Shown: positions 1-8,303 of the stretch, piece by piece | How positions within the stretch are numbered: position 1 is the first letter of the stretch | Layout of the letters: each line of letters starts with the position of its first letter | NCBI GenBank assembly: GCA_035265665.1 | Contig: DATFOK010000052.1 | Coordinates: forward strand, 1 to 27,920 | Origin: DASUPK01 sp035265665 | GTDB taxonomy: Bacteria; Actinomycetota; Thermoleophilia; Solirubrobacterales; 70-9 | Direction of reading: 5' to 3' | DNA length: 27,920 bases | The notes under the pieces: model-generated | Seen by the model: only the letters and a program-made list of their open reading frames with translations | Database searches by the model: none | What the model was told of the DNA's origin: nothing | Made by a program: the position numbers and the translations under genes

Positions 1-910
1 GGTCGATGTCCGCCGCCGGGTCTCCCTTCTTCCTCAGCCGCTTTGGGACCGTGTCGAGGCGAAGCTCCCTTGGATCGACGTCCGGGACCTCGCTCCACTC
101 GACCGGGCAGCAGACACGCGCGTCCGGCACCGGCCTGACCGAGTAGCCCGAGGCGATCGTCCGGTCGCGGGCGTTCTGGTTGTAGTCGACGAAAACGCCG
201 TGGCGCTCCTCCTTCCACCACTTGCTGGTGGCGTTCCTCGGCACGCGCCGCTCGACCTCGCGGGCCAGGGCCAGGGCCGCCCGGCGTACGTCCACGTAAT
301 CCCAGCGCGGCTCGATCCTGACGTTGACATGGATGCCGCGCGAGCCGGAGGACTTCGGATAGCCCACCAGGCCGTGCTCCTCGAGCACGTCCTTGACGCG
401 CATCGCGACCTTCCGGACGGTGTTCCAGCGCACTCCCGGCATCGGGTCGAGGTCGACACGGAGTTCGTCGGGACAGTCGAGATCGGAGCGGCGCACCGGA
501 TGCGGGTTGAAGTCGACGACGCCCAGGTTGACCGCCCAGACAAGGTGTGCCGCGTCGTTCACGACGAGCTCGGTCGCCGTCCGGCCGCTGGGGAAGGTGA
601 AGGTGGCCGTCTCGAGCCAGTCCGGCGCGCCCTTCGGCACCCGCTTCTGGAAGAAGAACTCGCCGCTCACCCCCTCGACGAAGCGCTTCATCGTCCCGGG
701 CCGCTCGCGCAGCTGGTTGACGGCCGCCTCCTCCACGGCGATGTAGTACTCGGCCAGGTCGAGCTTGGTGAACCCGGGCTTCGGGAAGAACACCTTGTCC
801 GGATTCGAGAGCTTCACCTCTCGACCCGCGACCTCGATCGTCGTGTACTTGGCCTTGGCCGTTGCCGCGGAGGTCTTCGGCTTTTTGGGTTTTGCCGCCA
901 CGGTGGACAT
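1..910 (-). CDS. ligD: LigD-type NHEJ polymerase/primase domain protein (3' end cut by window edge)
   Basis: An archaeo-eukaryotic primase-type polymerase of bacterial non-homologous end joining, which fills in or extends DNA ends, often with ribonucleotides. About 303 codons are readable from the ATG at 910; the C-terminus lies beyond base 1. Visible motifs are the metal-binding DLDP (residues 153-156), the nucleotide-binding SSGSRGIH (177-184) and the FVDYNQN segment (about 240-246) that carries the third catalytic Asp. All are typical of the LigD PolDom. The protein opens with a Lys/Ala-rich tail and goes straight into the polymerase fold, with no ligase or nuclease domain ahead of it, so a standalone PolDom is likely. 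The family is about 300-340 aa, so little should be missing if so. A fused domain beyond the edge cannot be excluded. It is divergent from the crotonase gene, with 48 bp between start codons. Confidence 0.9.
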   Translation of the reverse strand, partial: MSTVAAKPKKPKTSAATAKAKYTTIEVAGREVKLSNPDKVFFPKPGFTKLDLAEYYIAVEEAAVNQLRERPGTMKRFVEGVSGEFFFQKRVPKGAPDWLETATFTFPSGRTATELVVNDAAHLVWAVNLGVVDFNPHPVRRSDLDCPDELRVDLDPMPGVRWNTVRKVAMRVKDVLEEHGLVGYPKSSGSRGIHVNVRIEPRWDYVDVRRAALALAREVERRVPRNATSKWWKEERHGVFVDYNQNARDRTIASGYSVRPVPDARVCCPVEWSEVPDVDPRELRLDTVPKRLRKKGDPAADID

Positions 911-943
911 CTTCGCTACTACACGACTGCGAAACAGGGGCCG

Positions 944-949
944 AATCAT
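944..949 (+). promoter_or_regulatory. possible -10 element of a leaderless crotonase mRNA
   Basis: AATCAT has A at position 2 and T at position 6 of a -10 hexamer and ends 9 nt before the TTG start at 959. That is the same geometry as the better TAGGGT sites in this window. The hexamer itself is weak, and no -35 is recognisable. Confidence 0.3.
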
Positions 950-958
950 CGGCGCTGA

Positions 959-1975
959 TTGAATCCGCAGATCGAAACGCTCGAGACGCTCACCTACGAG
1001 GTGACTGGGCGCATCGCCCGGATCACCCTGAACCGGCCCGAGCGCGGCAACGGCATCACGCTCGAGATGCCGCGCGAGCTCGCCGCGTGCGTCGAGCGCG
1101 CCGACCTCGACCCCGAGGTCCACGTGATCGCCCTGGCCGGCAACGGCTCCGGATTCTGCGGCGGCTATGACCTGGTCGCCTCCGCAGAGCGGACGATGGA
1201 GGACCTAGCCGCCCCCGATGATGCGAGGGCGCGCGACAGCGCGACCCGTGATACGGGGCAGGAGGAGGCGCCTGATTCTGGTTCCCCGCTCGACCCAATG
1301 GTCATGGCCCGCAACCACGACCCCGAGGGCACCTGGGATCCGGTCACCGACTACCAGATGATGAGCCGCAACCTGCGCGGCTTCATGAGCCTCTTCCGCT
1401 CCGACAAGCCAACCGTCACCAAGATCCACGGCTACTGCGTCGCGGGCGGCACCGACATGGCGCTCTGCTCCGACCTGATCGTCGCCGAGGACCGGGCCAA
1501 GATCGGCTACCCGCCCGCCCGTGTCTGGGGTGTCCCCACCAGCGCGCTCTGGGCCTTCCGAATCGGCCCCGCCCGCGCCAAGCGCCTGCTGCTGACCGGC
1601 GACTCGATCGACGGGACGACCGCCGTCGAGTGGGGCCTCGCCACGGAGGCTTCACCGGCCACCGAGCTCGATCAGCGCTTCGAGGCCCTGCTCGAGCGCA
1701 TCGCCCGGGTCCCGATCAACCAACTCGTCATGCACAAGCTCCTCGTCAACCAGGCGTTCTACGCCCAGGGCCTGCAGGCGACCCAGGAGCTCGGCGTCTT
1801 CTTCGACGGGATCGCCCGCCACACGCCGGAGGGCTTCGCCTGGCAGCAGCGCGCCGCGGAGGTCGGCTTCAAGCAGGCGGTCCGGGAGCGCGATGATCCG
1901 TTCGGAGATTTTGGCCGCCAGGCGGAAATCTCACGAACGCAGGATGAGGGGGATTTCGGGAGGGACGATGGCTGA
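959..1975 (+). CDS. crotonase/enoyl-CoA hydratase family protein
   Basis: An acyl-CoA enzyme of the crotonase fold, 338 aa from a TTG start. The oxyanion-hole segments are visible as GFCGGYD (about 66-71) and CVAGGTD (160-166). The middle block with GTWDP, YQMMSRN and RGFMSLF is characteristic of an actinobacterial crotonase subgroup. By hand alignment the two general acid/base glutamates of true enoyl-CoA hydratases are not kept: the first is Asp166 and the second is Pro186. The reaction may therefore be isomerisation, hydrolysis or something else. Residues about 84-108 are an extra hydrophilic Asp/Arg/Glu-rich stretch. The gene overlaps the next start by 8 bp (ATGGCTGA), so it is translated with the flavoprotein downstream. 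The substrate is unknown. Confidence 0.85.
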   Translation: MNPQIETLETLTYEVTGRIARITLNRPERGNGITLEMPRELAACVERADLDPEVHVIALAGNGSGFCGGYDLVASAERTMEDLAAPDDARARDSATRDTGQEEAPDSGSPLDPMVMARNHDPEGTWDPVTDYQMMSRNLRGFMSLFRSDKPTVTKIHGYCVAGGTDMALCSDLIVAEDRAKIGYPPARVWGVPTSALWAFRIGPARAKRLLLTGDSIDGTTAVEWGLATEASPATELDQRFEALLERIARVPINQLVMHKLLVNQAFYAQGLQATQELGVFFDGIARHTPEGFAWQQRAAEVGFKQAVRERDDPFGDFGRQAEISRTQDEGDFGRDDG

Positions 1976-3302
1976 GCGCTACGACGCGGTCGTGATCGGC
2001 GCCGGCGTCGCCGGGGAGGTGTGCGCCGAGGACCTGGTGGCCGGGGGAATGAAAGTCGCCATCTGCGAGCGCGAGCTGGTGGCCGGAGAGTGCGGCTACT
2101 GGGCCTGCATCCCCTCGAAGACGCTGCTGCGGCCCGGCGAGGTCGTCTCGGAGGCGAGGCAGGCGCCCGGCGCCCGTGAGGCCATCTCCGGCCCGATCAA
2201 CGTCAGGGAGGCGCTCGCCTGGCGGAACTTCCAGGTCTCCGACTGGGACGACTCCCATCAGGCGGGCAGGCTCACCGACAGCGGAGTCGAGCTGCGCCGG
2301 GGGGACGCGCGCATCGACGGGCCCGGCGAGGTCGAGATCGACGGGAAGCTGCTTCAGACCGAGCGGCTCGTCATCGCCACGGGATCGGACCCCGTCATCC
2401 CGCCGATCGACGGTCTTCAGGAACTCGAGGACGTCTGGACCAACCGCGAGGCGACATCGCTCACCGAGGTTCCACAGCGCCTCGTCGTCCTCGGCGGCGG
2501 GCCCGTCGGTGTGGAGCTCGCCCAGGCCGTCTCGCGCCTCGGCGCCTCGGTGGCGATCGCCGAGGGCGAGGACCGGCTGCTGCCCAATGAGGCACCCGCC
2601 CTCGGCGAGGCGCTCGAGGAGGCGCTGTCGGCGGAGGGGATCGAGCTGCGGCTCGGGGTCAAGGCGAGCTCGGCGGACCGGCGCGGGGAGGGCTACTCAC
2701 TCTCCCTCGAGGATGGCTCGGAGCTGCGCGGGAACGAGCTGCTGGTTGCGACCAGGCGCAAGCCGCGGGTCCACGGCTTCGGTCTGGACACGGCCGGAAT
2801 CGATCCGGACGCCGCGGCGAAGGGCATCGAGGTTGACGAGCGGATGCGCGCCGCCGAGGGTGTCTGGGCGATCGGCGACGTCACCGGAATCTGGCCGTTC
2901 ACCCACGTCGGCAAGTATCAGGGCCGCGTCGCCGCCGCCGACATCCTCGGCCGCGACGTCACCGCGGACTACCGCGCCGTCCCCCGCGTGGTCTTCACGG
3001 ACCCGCAGATCGCCGCGGTCGGCGAGCAGGAGGGCTCGGCGTCCGGCACGGCGCAGCTCGAGTCGATCTCCCGCACCTCCACCTACACCCGGGAATACGA
3101 CAAGCACCCGGGATTCCTCACCGTCCTCTCCGACGGCGAGAAGCTGGTCGGCGCCCACGCGGTCGGGCCGGAGGCCGGGGAATGGCTTCAACAGGCGACG
3201 CTGGCGATCAAGGCCGAGGTCCCGATCGACGTTCTGCGCCAGACGATCCAGCCCTACCCGACATTCTCCGAGGCCTTCTTCTACGCGCTCAAGGACCTCT
3301 AG
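1968..3302 (+). CDS. dihydrolipoamide dehydrogenase-like NAD(P)/FAD disulfide oxidoreductase
   Basis: A group I flavoprotein disulfide reductase, 444 aa from the ATG at 1968, which follows a good ribosome site (GGGAGGG, 1959-1965). An in-frame upstream ATG at 1893 would add 25 non-family residues inside the crotonase gene and is not preferred. FAD-binding GAGVAG is at 11-16, the redox-active Cys pair is C42-GYWA-C47, a second Rossmann motif GGGPVGVE lies mid-protein, and the FAD-contacting AIGDVTG motif is near residue 303. The usual C-terminal His-Pro-Thr is Tyr-Pro-Thr here (residues 430-432), so the His-Glu base of lipoamide dehydrogenase is absent. It belongs to an uncharacterised actinobacterial group rather than the E3 of a dehydrogenase complex. 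The substrate disulfide is unknown. Confidence 0.85.
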   Translation: MAERYDAVVIGAGVAGEVCAEDLVAGGMKVAICERELVAGECGYWACIPSKTLLRPGEVVSEARQAPGAREAISGPINVREALAWRNFQVSDWDDSHQAGRLTDSGVELRRGDARIDGPGEVEIDGKLLQTERLVIATGSDPVIPPIDGLQELEDVWTNREATSLTEVPQRLVVLGGGPVGVELAQAVSRLGASVAIAEGEDRLLPNEAPALGEALEEALSAEGIELRLGVKASSADRRGEGYSLSLEDGSELRGNELLVATRRKPRVHGFGLDTAGIDPDAAAKGIEVDERMRAAEGVWAIGDVTGIWPFTHVGKYQGRVAAADILGRDVTADYRAVPRVVFTDPQIAAVGEQEGSASGTAQLESISRTSTYTREYDKHPGFLTVLSDGEKLVGAHAVGPEAGEWLQQATLAIKAEVPIDVLRQTIQPYPTFSEAFFYALKDL

Positions 3303-3327
3303 CCCCTCGGCGGGTGCGGGCCGCAGG

Positions 3328-3333
3328 TAGTCT
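3328..3333 (+). promoter_or_regulatory. -10 element of a leaderless thioesterase mRNA
   Basis: TAGTCT ends 9 nt before the GTG start at 3343, which places transcription start at or within a couple of bases of the start codon. No Shine-Dalgarno sequence precedes the GTG, which fits leaderless translation. Confidence 0.55.
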
Positions 3334-3342
3334 GCTCCGCCC

Positions 3343-3804
3343 GTGAATCCCGAGATCACCGCCGAGAACATCAAGCAGTGGTTGCCCGGCACGTTCCCCG
3401 GGGACATGGCGATCGAGCCCCTCGAGATCACCGATGAGGTCGCGACCGGGCGCATGGTCGTCGACAAGCGCCACCTCCATCCCGGCGGGTTCGTTCACGG
3501 CGGCGTCTGGACGGCGCTCGGCGACTCGGTCGCCGCATGGGCCACCTTCCGGAGCCTGCCGCCCAACCACGACTTCACGACGATCGAGCTGAAGCTCAAC
3601 GTCTTCGCCGCCGGCGTGCTCGGGGACGAGCTGATCTGCGAGGCGCGCCCGCTGCACGTCGGAAGGAGCACGGCCGTGATCGAGGCGAAGATCCGCAACG
3701 GAGAGAAGCCCGTCGCCAACCTGATCGTCACCCAGTTCGTGCTCCCGGGCCGCGATCCGCGCGCGGAGCGGCCGGCCCCCGGCGACTACCCGCCCGGGGA
3801 CTAG
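3343..3804 (+). CDS. PaaI-type hotdog-fold acyl-CoA thioesterase
   Basis: A 153-aa single hotdog domain that would hydrolyse acyl- or aryl-CoA thioesters in the cytoplasm. The motif HGGVWTALGDSVA (52-64) holds the conserved His-Gly-Gly and the catalytic-position Asp61 of the PaaI/DUF4442-like thioesterases. It is followed by the central helix and the strands containing TTIELKLNVF. The length is normal for the family, with a short Pro-rich tail. The start is GTG at 3343; the TAGTCT hexamer 9 nt upstream suggests its own leaderless promoter, 40 bp after the flavoprotein stop. The neighbouring crotonase suggests a role in acyl-CoA turnover, but the substrate cannot be read from sequence. Confidence 0.88.
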   Translation: MNPEITAENIKQWLPGTFPGDMAIEPLEITDEVATGRMVVDKRHLHPGGFVHGGVWTALGDSVAAWATFRSLPPNHDFTTIELKLNVFAAGVLGDELICEARPLHVGRSTAVIEAKIRNGEKPVANLIVTQFVLPGRDPRAERPAPGDYPPGD

Positions 3805-3843
3805 CTGCCGCGGAGCCCGGCTGCATTACCCCTGCTCCCGCCC

Positions 3844-3874
3844 TTGACAGCCCCTCGCACGGCCGGGATAGGGT
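3844..3874 (+). promoter_or_regulatory. sigma-70-type promoter of the NTF2-like gene
   Basis: A consensus -35 TTGACA (3844-3849) is followed by GATAGGGT (3867-3874). Spacing is 17 nt if the -10 is read as GATAGG, or 19 nt if read as TAGGGT. Unlike most promoters here it leaves a leader of about 30 nt, and the gene has a strong GGAGGAG ribosome site at 3899-3905. Confidence 0.7.
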
Positions 3875-3910
3875 CGGCAGTGCCCGATTCACGGAGTGGA
3901 GGAGATTCAA

Positions 3911-4300
3911 ATGGGAGAGAACGCAGACGCCGTCAAGGAGCGTTGGGACGACTTCGCCAAGGGGGATCTCGACGGAGCCGTGTCGACGACCGAGGAGAAC
4001 GCCGAGATCAGGATTCCCGACACCCTGCCCTGGGGCGGTACGTACACCGGCCCCGAGGGCTTCAAGGAGATGATCCAGAAGTTCCTGTCGAACTTCGAAT
4101 CGGTGGATCCGACCCCAACCGCTTTCCTCGAGGCCGACGATGGCGAAACGGTCGTGGTCGTGGTCGAGGGGGGCGGCAAGACCAAGTCCGGGAACGAGTT
4201 CAGCGGTCGCTCGGTCTGGCTCTACAAGGTGAGGGACGGCAAGCTGACCGAAGCGGAGTTCTTCGGCGACACGGCCCAGGCGCGCGACGCGCTGAGCTGA
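3911..4300 (+). CDS. SnoaL/NTF2-like domain protein
   Basis: A 129-aa protein of the NTF2-like cone fold. It starts with the helix NADAVKERWDDFAKGDLDGA, then shows the pocket-lining strands and a terminal segment with GKLTEAEFF, as in SnoaL-like and ketosteroid-isomerase-like proteins. The ATG at 3911 is chosen because GGAGGAG lies 5 nt upstream; a GTG at 3896 is in frame but lies before that ribosome site. No catalytic residue set identifies an activity, so it could be an enzyme or a small-ligand binder. It converges on pyruvate kinase with an 17-bp gap that shows no obvious terminator. Confidence 0.8.
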   Translation: MGENADAVKERWDDFAKGDLDGAVSTTEENAEIRIPDTLPWGGTYTGPEGFKEMIQKFLSNFESVDPTPTAFLEADDGETVVVVVEGGGKTKSGNEFSGRSVWLYKVRDGKLTEAEFFGDTAQARDALS

Positions 4301-4317
4301 GCAGAATCCGCGCGCCT

Positions 4318-5793
4318 TTACGGCACCCGGTGGATCTCGAAGAGGTTCGTGCCGACGCCCTGCGCCGGTAGCCCGGCGGTGATCGCGACCAGGTCGCCTG
4401 ACTCCGCGATGCCCTGCTCGCGCGCCAGGGTCGCGCAGTCGTCGAGCAGCTTGCGGATGCTGGTCCAGTCCTCGGCCTGGGTCGAACTGATCCCGAAGAG
4501 CAGGTTCATGCGCCGCACCGTCTCGAGTCGCTGAGAGACGGCCAGCACCGGCACCCGCGGACGGTGGGCGGAGATCAGGCGCGCGGTCCGTCCGGAAGAG
4601 GTCGGGCAGACGATCGCCTTCAGGCCGAGCCGGTAGCAGGCCGCAACCGCGACCTGCGCGACCGTCTCCGCGATGTCGTGCTCGTGCTCCTCGACCCGGG
4701 TGAAGACCAGCTCCCCGTAGCGCAGGCGAGGCTCGGTGACGCGCGCGATCCGGTCCATCACCCGGACCGCCTCGACCGGGTGGTCGCCGATCGCCGTCTC
4801 CTCGGAGAGCATCACCGCGTCGGTGCCGTCGTAGATCGCATTGGCGACGTCGGTCACCTCCGCACGAGTGGGTCGCGAGGCGCGAACCATCGTCGCCAGC
4901 ATCTGGGTTGCGGTGATCGCCGGCTTCGAGGCGCGGCCGGCGAGCGTGATCAGCCGCTTCTGCGCGCCCGGGACCTCCTCGATCGGCAGCTCGACCCCGA
5001 GGTCGCCGCGGGCGATCATGATCCCGCTGCCGGCCGCCTCGATGATCTCCTCCGCGCGCTCGGCCGCCTGGGGCTTCTCGATCTTGGCGATCAGCGGAAT
5101 GTCCGTCCCGCGCTCCTTGAGGCGGGCCTCCACCTTCTCCAGGTCGGACGGCCTGCGTACGAACGAGACGGCGAGTAGGTCGATCCCGTTCTCGCACGCG
5201 AAGTCGATCCAGGGCTGATCTGACACCCCGGTCTCCGGCAGGTCCGCGTCCGCGCCGGGCAGGTTCACTCCCTGGTGCGAGCTGACGGCGCCGCCCGCCT
5301 CCACCTCGCAGGTGACCTCGCCGCCAGACACCGAGACGACCCGCAGCCGCACCCGGCCATCGGCGAGGAATACCGGGTCTCCCTCGTGGACCGCCTTCGC
5401 GAATCCATCCCACTGCACCGTGAGCAACTCCGTGTTGCCCGGCGTCCCGTTGGTCTCGCCGCGGATCCGGACGGTCTGCCCGGAGTGCAGCACCGCGACA
5501 TCGCCCTCCAGGTCGCCTAGGCGGAGCTTCGGGCCCGGCAGGTCGCCCATGATCCCGACCTCCCGGCCGGCTTCCTCGCTCGTCTCCCTGATCCGCCGGA
5601 CGGTCTCGGCGTGCTCGTCGGACGTGCCGTGCGCGAAGTTGAGACGGAAGACGTCGACGCCGGCCCCCAAGAGCTGACGCAGGACCTCCGGGTCCCTGCT
5701 CGCCGGCCCGACGGTGGCGACGATCTTGGTGCGGCGGGCGCTATCCGAGGATGCGCCGCCAGGCGCAACCCGTCTTGTGCGCGAGGAGGCCAT
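4318..5793 (-). CDS. pyk: pyruvate kinase
   Basis: Catalyses phosphoenolpyruvate + ADP to pyruvate + ATP, the last step of glycolysis, in the cytoplasm. The protein is 491 aa. Landmarks include KIVATVGPAS (about 23-32), FRLNFAHG (about 49-56), the IAKIEKPQA segment holding the catalytic Lys, the metal-site motif IARGDLGVELP, and MLSEETAIGDHP. The C-terminal domain contains CPTSSGRTARLIS, as in allosterically controlled enzymes. About 20 N-terminal residues are a non-conserved extension. Its ATG overlaps the stop codon of the upstream P-type ATPase (TGATG), so it is probably translated by coupling from an mRNA starting near 8278. The 1476-bp length is normal for the family. Confidence 0.96.
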   Translation of the reverse strand: MASSRTRRVAPGGASSDSARRTKIVATVGPASRDPEVLRQLLGAGVDVFRLNFAHGTSDEHAETVRRIRETSEEAGREVGIMGDLPGPKLRLGDLEGDVAVLHSGQTVRIRGETNGTPGNTELLTVQWDGFAKAVHEGDPVFLADGRVRLRVVSVSGGEVTCEVEAGGAVSSHQGVNLPGADADLPETGVSDQPWIDFACENGIDLLAVSFVRRPSDLEKVEARLKERGTDIPLIAKIEKPQAAERAEEIIEAAGSGIMIARGDLGVELPIEEVPGAQKRLITLAGRASKPAITATQMLATMVRASRPTRAEVTDVANAIYDGTDAVMLSEETAIGDHPVEAVRVMDRIARVTEPRLRYGELVFTRVEEHEHDIAETVAQVAVAACYRLGLKAIVCPTSSGRTARLISAHRPRVPVLAVSQRLETVRRMNLLFGISSTQAEDWTSIRKLLDDCATLAREQGIAESGDLVAITAGLPAQGVGTNLFEIHRVP

Positions 5794-8270
5794 CAGGATT
5801 GTCCCGACGGTCGGGTCTGCGGGACGCCTCTGGCCGGTGCAGCCGGCAGCTGCGCGGTCACGGGCCCTGTCGGCGCCTCGTCGGGGCGCGGTGGACGCTC
5901 CTCGAGCTGCTCGATCGCGGGAATGCGCCAGACAACGCTCGCCAGCACCAGGCCCGCGGCCGCCGAGAGCAGCGCCAGGAAGAGCTGCCCGCCGCCCATC
6001 GGCGTGAGCTCGAAGAAGTCGCGGACCACGGGGACGGCGAGGGCCAGCGCATAGAGGGCGCCGAGGGCCGCCACCAGGGCGAGCATGTAGCTCTGGATCG
6101 CGATGTGCTCCCTGCCCGGGCCGCGCTCGAGCAGCAGGATGAAGCAGAGCCCGAGCACGACGAGCGTCGTCGTAGCCGCGGTCCGGCCAGCCTCCAGCGA
6201 CCCGCCGAACACGGTGTCCACCAGGAAGAAGCTGGCCAGCGACGCGGCGGCGATCGCAAGCCCGGCCGGGACGGCGAAAGCGGCCAGCGCTCGGAGCAGC
6301 CGGCCTCGATAGAGCGGCCCGTCACTCGGCGCCAACGCGAGCACGAAGGAAGGGATCCCGATGGTGAGGAAGGCGGCGAGTGTCAGGTGCCGCGGCAGGA
6401 ACGGGAACGCCCAGCCCGGCACGGCAACGAGTGCGATCAGCGCAGCCGCGTACACCGTCTTGGTCACGTAGAGCCGGCCCAGCCGGTGGATGTTGCGGGC
6501 GATGCGCCGGCCTTCGGAGACCGCCCGCGGCAGTCGGGAGAACTGGTCCTTGAGCAGCACGATGTCCGCGATGCCCTTGGTGATCTGGCTGCCCGAGCCC
6601 ATCGCCACCGCCATCCGCGCCCGCTTCAGCGCGGGCACGTCATTGACGCCGTCTCCGATCATCGCCACGAACCGGCCGCGCTCGGCAAGGGCCGACACGA
6701 GGGCCTTCTTCTGCTCGGGCCGGATCCGGCAGAAGATCGTGTTCTCCTCCGCCACCCGCCCGAGCTCCGTCCGCTCCTCGGGCAACTCGTCGCCGGTGAC
6801 CACGCCCGCGCCGGCGGGTACGCCGACCGCCGAGGCGACCGCGGTCACCGTCTGCGGGGCGTCGCCGGAGATCAGCTTCAGATCCATCTCCTGGTCGCGC
6901 ATGTAAGCGATCGTCTCCTCGGCGTCGGGCCGCAGCGTCTCCTCGAGCACGATCAGCGCCAGCGGAGTGACCGCCGGCGGCGGGTCCGAGTACGGGTTGT
7001 CCGGCAGCCCGCCCGAGGCGCGCCCGAAGGCGACCACCCGGCGGCCATTGCGGGTGTGCTCCTCGAGGCTGCGCTGCAGCGGCACTGGCAGCGACAGCGA
7101 GCCGCGTGCCATCAGCACGTCGGGGGCGCCGAGCACGAACGTCTCGCCGCGTCCGAGTGTGAGCCCACTCCACTTCCACTCCGAGGAGAACGGCACCTCC
7201 GCGCGGACGCGCTCGCCGGTCGCCGGATAGGTCTCCGCGATCGCCTCCAGCGTCCGATTGCGCTCGCCGGAGCTGGCTGCGAATCGCGCCAGCGCCTGCT
7301 GGGCCCCGCTCGCCTCGGAGGGATCGGCGACGTCGACCGACACCAGCTCCAGGTCTCCGGTGGTGAGCGTTCCTGTCTTGTCGACGCAGATCGTGTCGAC
7401 GGCGGCGAGGGTCTCGGGTGCGCTCATCTGCTGAACGAGGGTGTCCATCCTGGCCAAGCGGACCGCGGCGACCGCGAGGGTCACGCTCATCAGCAGGACA
7501 AGTCCCTCCGGGATCAGCGTGATCAGCCCCGCGGTGGCGGTCTGCGCGGCGTCGTGCAGCGGCTCGTTGCGCGCCTGCAGCGCGAAGATCAGCACGACCG
7601 CGAGCGGGATCATCAGCCAGGTGCTCGCCTTCAGCACCAGGTTGACCTCGTCCTGGAGGGGCGAGGGCGGGTGGCGGAAGGTGCGCGCCTCACCGGCGAC
7701 CTTCTCGGCGTAGCTGTCCTCGCGAACGGCGTCGACCTCGTAGTAGCCGGAGCCGGTGAGGCAGAAGGACCCCGAGAGCGAGCGGTCGCCGACGCGCTTA
7801 CGGACGCCGTCCGCCTCGCCGGTGAGCAGCGACTCGTCGAGGGTGAGGCCGCGGCTCTCAGTCACCTCGCCGTCCGCGACCAGCTGGTCCCCCGGCTCCA
7901 CCCGGATCCAGTCGCCCGGGACCACCTCCTCGGCGCGCAGCTCCGACAGCTCTCCGTCACGCACGACCTTCGCCCTGGGGGCGACGAGCAGGGCGAGGTT
8001 GTCGAGGGTCTCCTTGGCCTTCAGCTCCTGGCGGATGCCGATGTAGCTGTTGATCGCGGCGATGAACCCGAAGAGGGCGTCGGCGAAGAGGCCGAGCCCG
8101 AGGACGATCACGAAGAAGACGCCGATGATCAGGTTGAAGAACGTGAAGACGTTCCCGGCGACGATGCTGGCCGTCGAGCGGCTCGACCGCTGCTCGACCG
8201 GCCCGAGCTGGCGCAGCCGCCTGGCGGCCTCCTTGCTCGCGAGCCCACCCGGATGACGCTGCTCACTCAT
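5793..8270 (-). CDS. cation-translocating P-type ATPase (CtpE-like, HAD-IC)
   Basis: A membrane ion pump, 825 aa from the ATG at 8270 (an in-frame ATG at 8279 adds 3 residues). Visible parts are the actuator TGE (150-152), the M4 ion-site motif IPEGL (253-257), the phosphorylation site DKTGTLT (297-303), a nucleotide domain with an LGAP variant of KGAP (380-383), SGD (468-470) and the hinge GDGVNDVPALK (539-549). Six hydrophobic segments follow. There are no N-terminal heavy-metal domains and no CPC motif, which excludes copper and zinc pumps. The PEGL motif with the following SVTLAVAAVRLAR resembles the actinobacterial CtpE group, linked to Ca2+ uptake in mycobacteria; the ion here is inferred only. 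AACAAT, ending 7 nt before 8270, is a possible -10. The gene runs directly into pyk. Confidence 0.85.
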   Translation of the reverse strand: MSEQRHPGGLASKEAARRLRQLGPVEQRSSRSTASIVAGNVFTFFNLIIGVFFVIVLGLGLFADALFGFIAAINSYIGIRQELKAKETLDNLALLVAPRAKVVRDGELSELRAEEVVPGDWIRVEPGDQLVADGEVTESRGLTLDESLLTGEADGVRKRVGDRSLSGSFCLTGSGYYEVDAVREDSYAEKVAGEARTFRHPPSPLQDEVNLVLKASTWLMIPLAVVLIFALQARNEPLHDAAQTATAGLITLIPEGLVLLMSVTLAVAAVRLARMDTLVQQMSAPETLAAVDTICVDKTGTLTTGDLELVSVDVADPSEASGAQQALARFAASSGERNRTLEAIAETYPATGERVRAEVPFSSEWKWSGLTLGRGETFVLGAPDVLMARGSLSLPVPLQRSLEEHTRNGRRVVAFGRASGGLPDNPYSDPPPAVTPLALIVLEETLRPDAEETIAYMRDQEMDLKLISGDAPQTVTAVASAVGVPAGAGVVTGDELPEERTELGRVAEENTIFCRIRPEQKKALVSALAERGRFVAMIGDGVNDVPALKRARMAVAMGSGSQITKGIADIVLLKDQFSRLPRAVSEGRRIARNIHRLGRLYVTKTVYAAALIALVAVPGWAFPFLPRHLTLAAFLTIGIPSFVLALAPSDGPLYRGRLLRALAAFAVPAGLAIAAASLASFFLVDTVFGGSLEAGRTAATTTLVVLGLCFILLLERGPGREHIAIQSYMLALVAALGALYALALAVPVVRDFFELTPMGGGQLFLALLSAAAGLVLASVVWRIPAIEQLEERPPRPDEAPTGPVTAQLPAAPARGVPQTRPSGQS

Positions 8271-8303
8271 CGCTCGCATTGTTAGCGAAGCGAGGCGGCG
8301 TGA

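Noticed and set aside
1893..1967. Upstream ATG (1893) as start of the disulfide oxidoreductase
   Set aside because: The added residues lie inside the crotonase gene and do not resemble the family. The ATG at 1968 has a good GGGAGGG site and begins directly at the FAD-binding strand.
3728..5413. Long minus-strand frame (561 codons) overlapping pyruvate kinase and its neighbours
   Set aside because: It crosses the NTF2-like gene and the pyruvate kinase gene in another frame and is Gly/Arg-rich without motifs. It is a high-GC shadow.
5751..8285. Long plus-strand open frame (844 codons) opposite the P-type ATPase
   Set aside because: Its translation is low-complexity Arg/Glu/His-rich sequence with no family features, while the minus strand carries every P-type ATPase motif. 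It is an antisense frame kept open by high GC.
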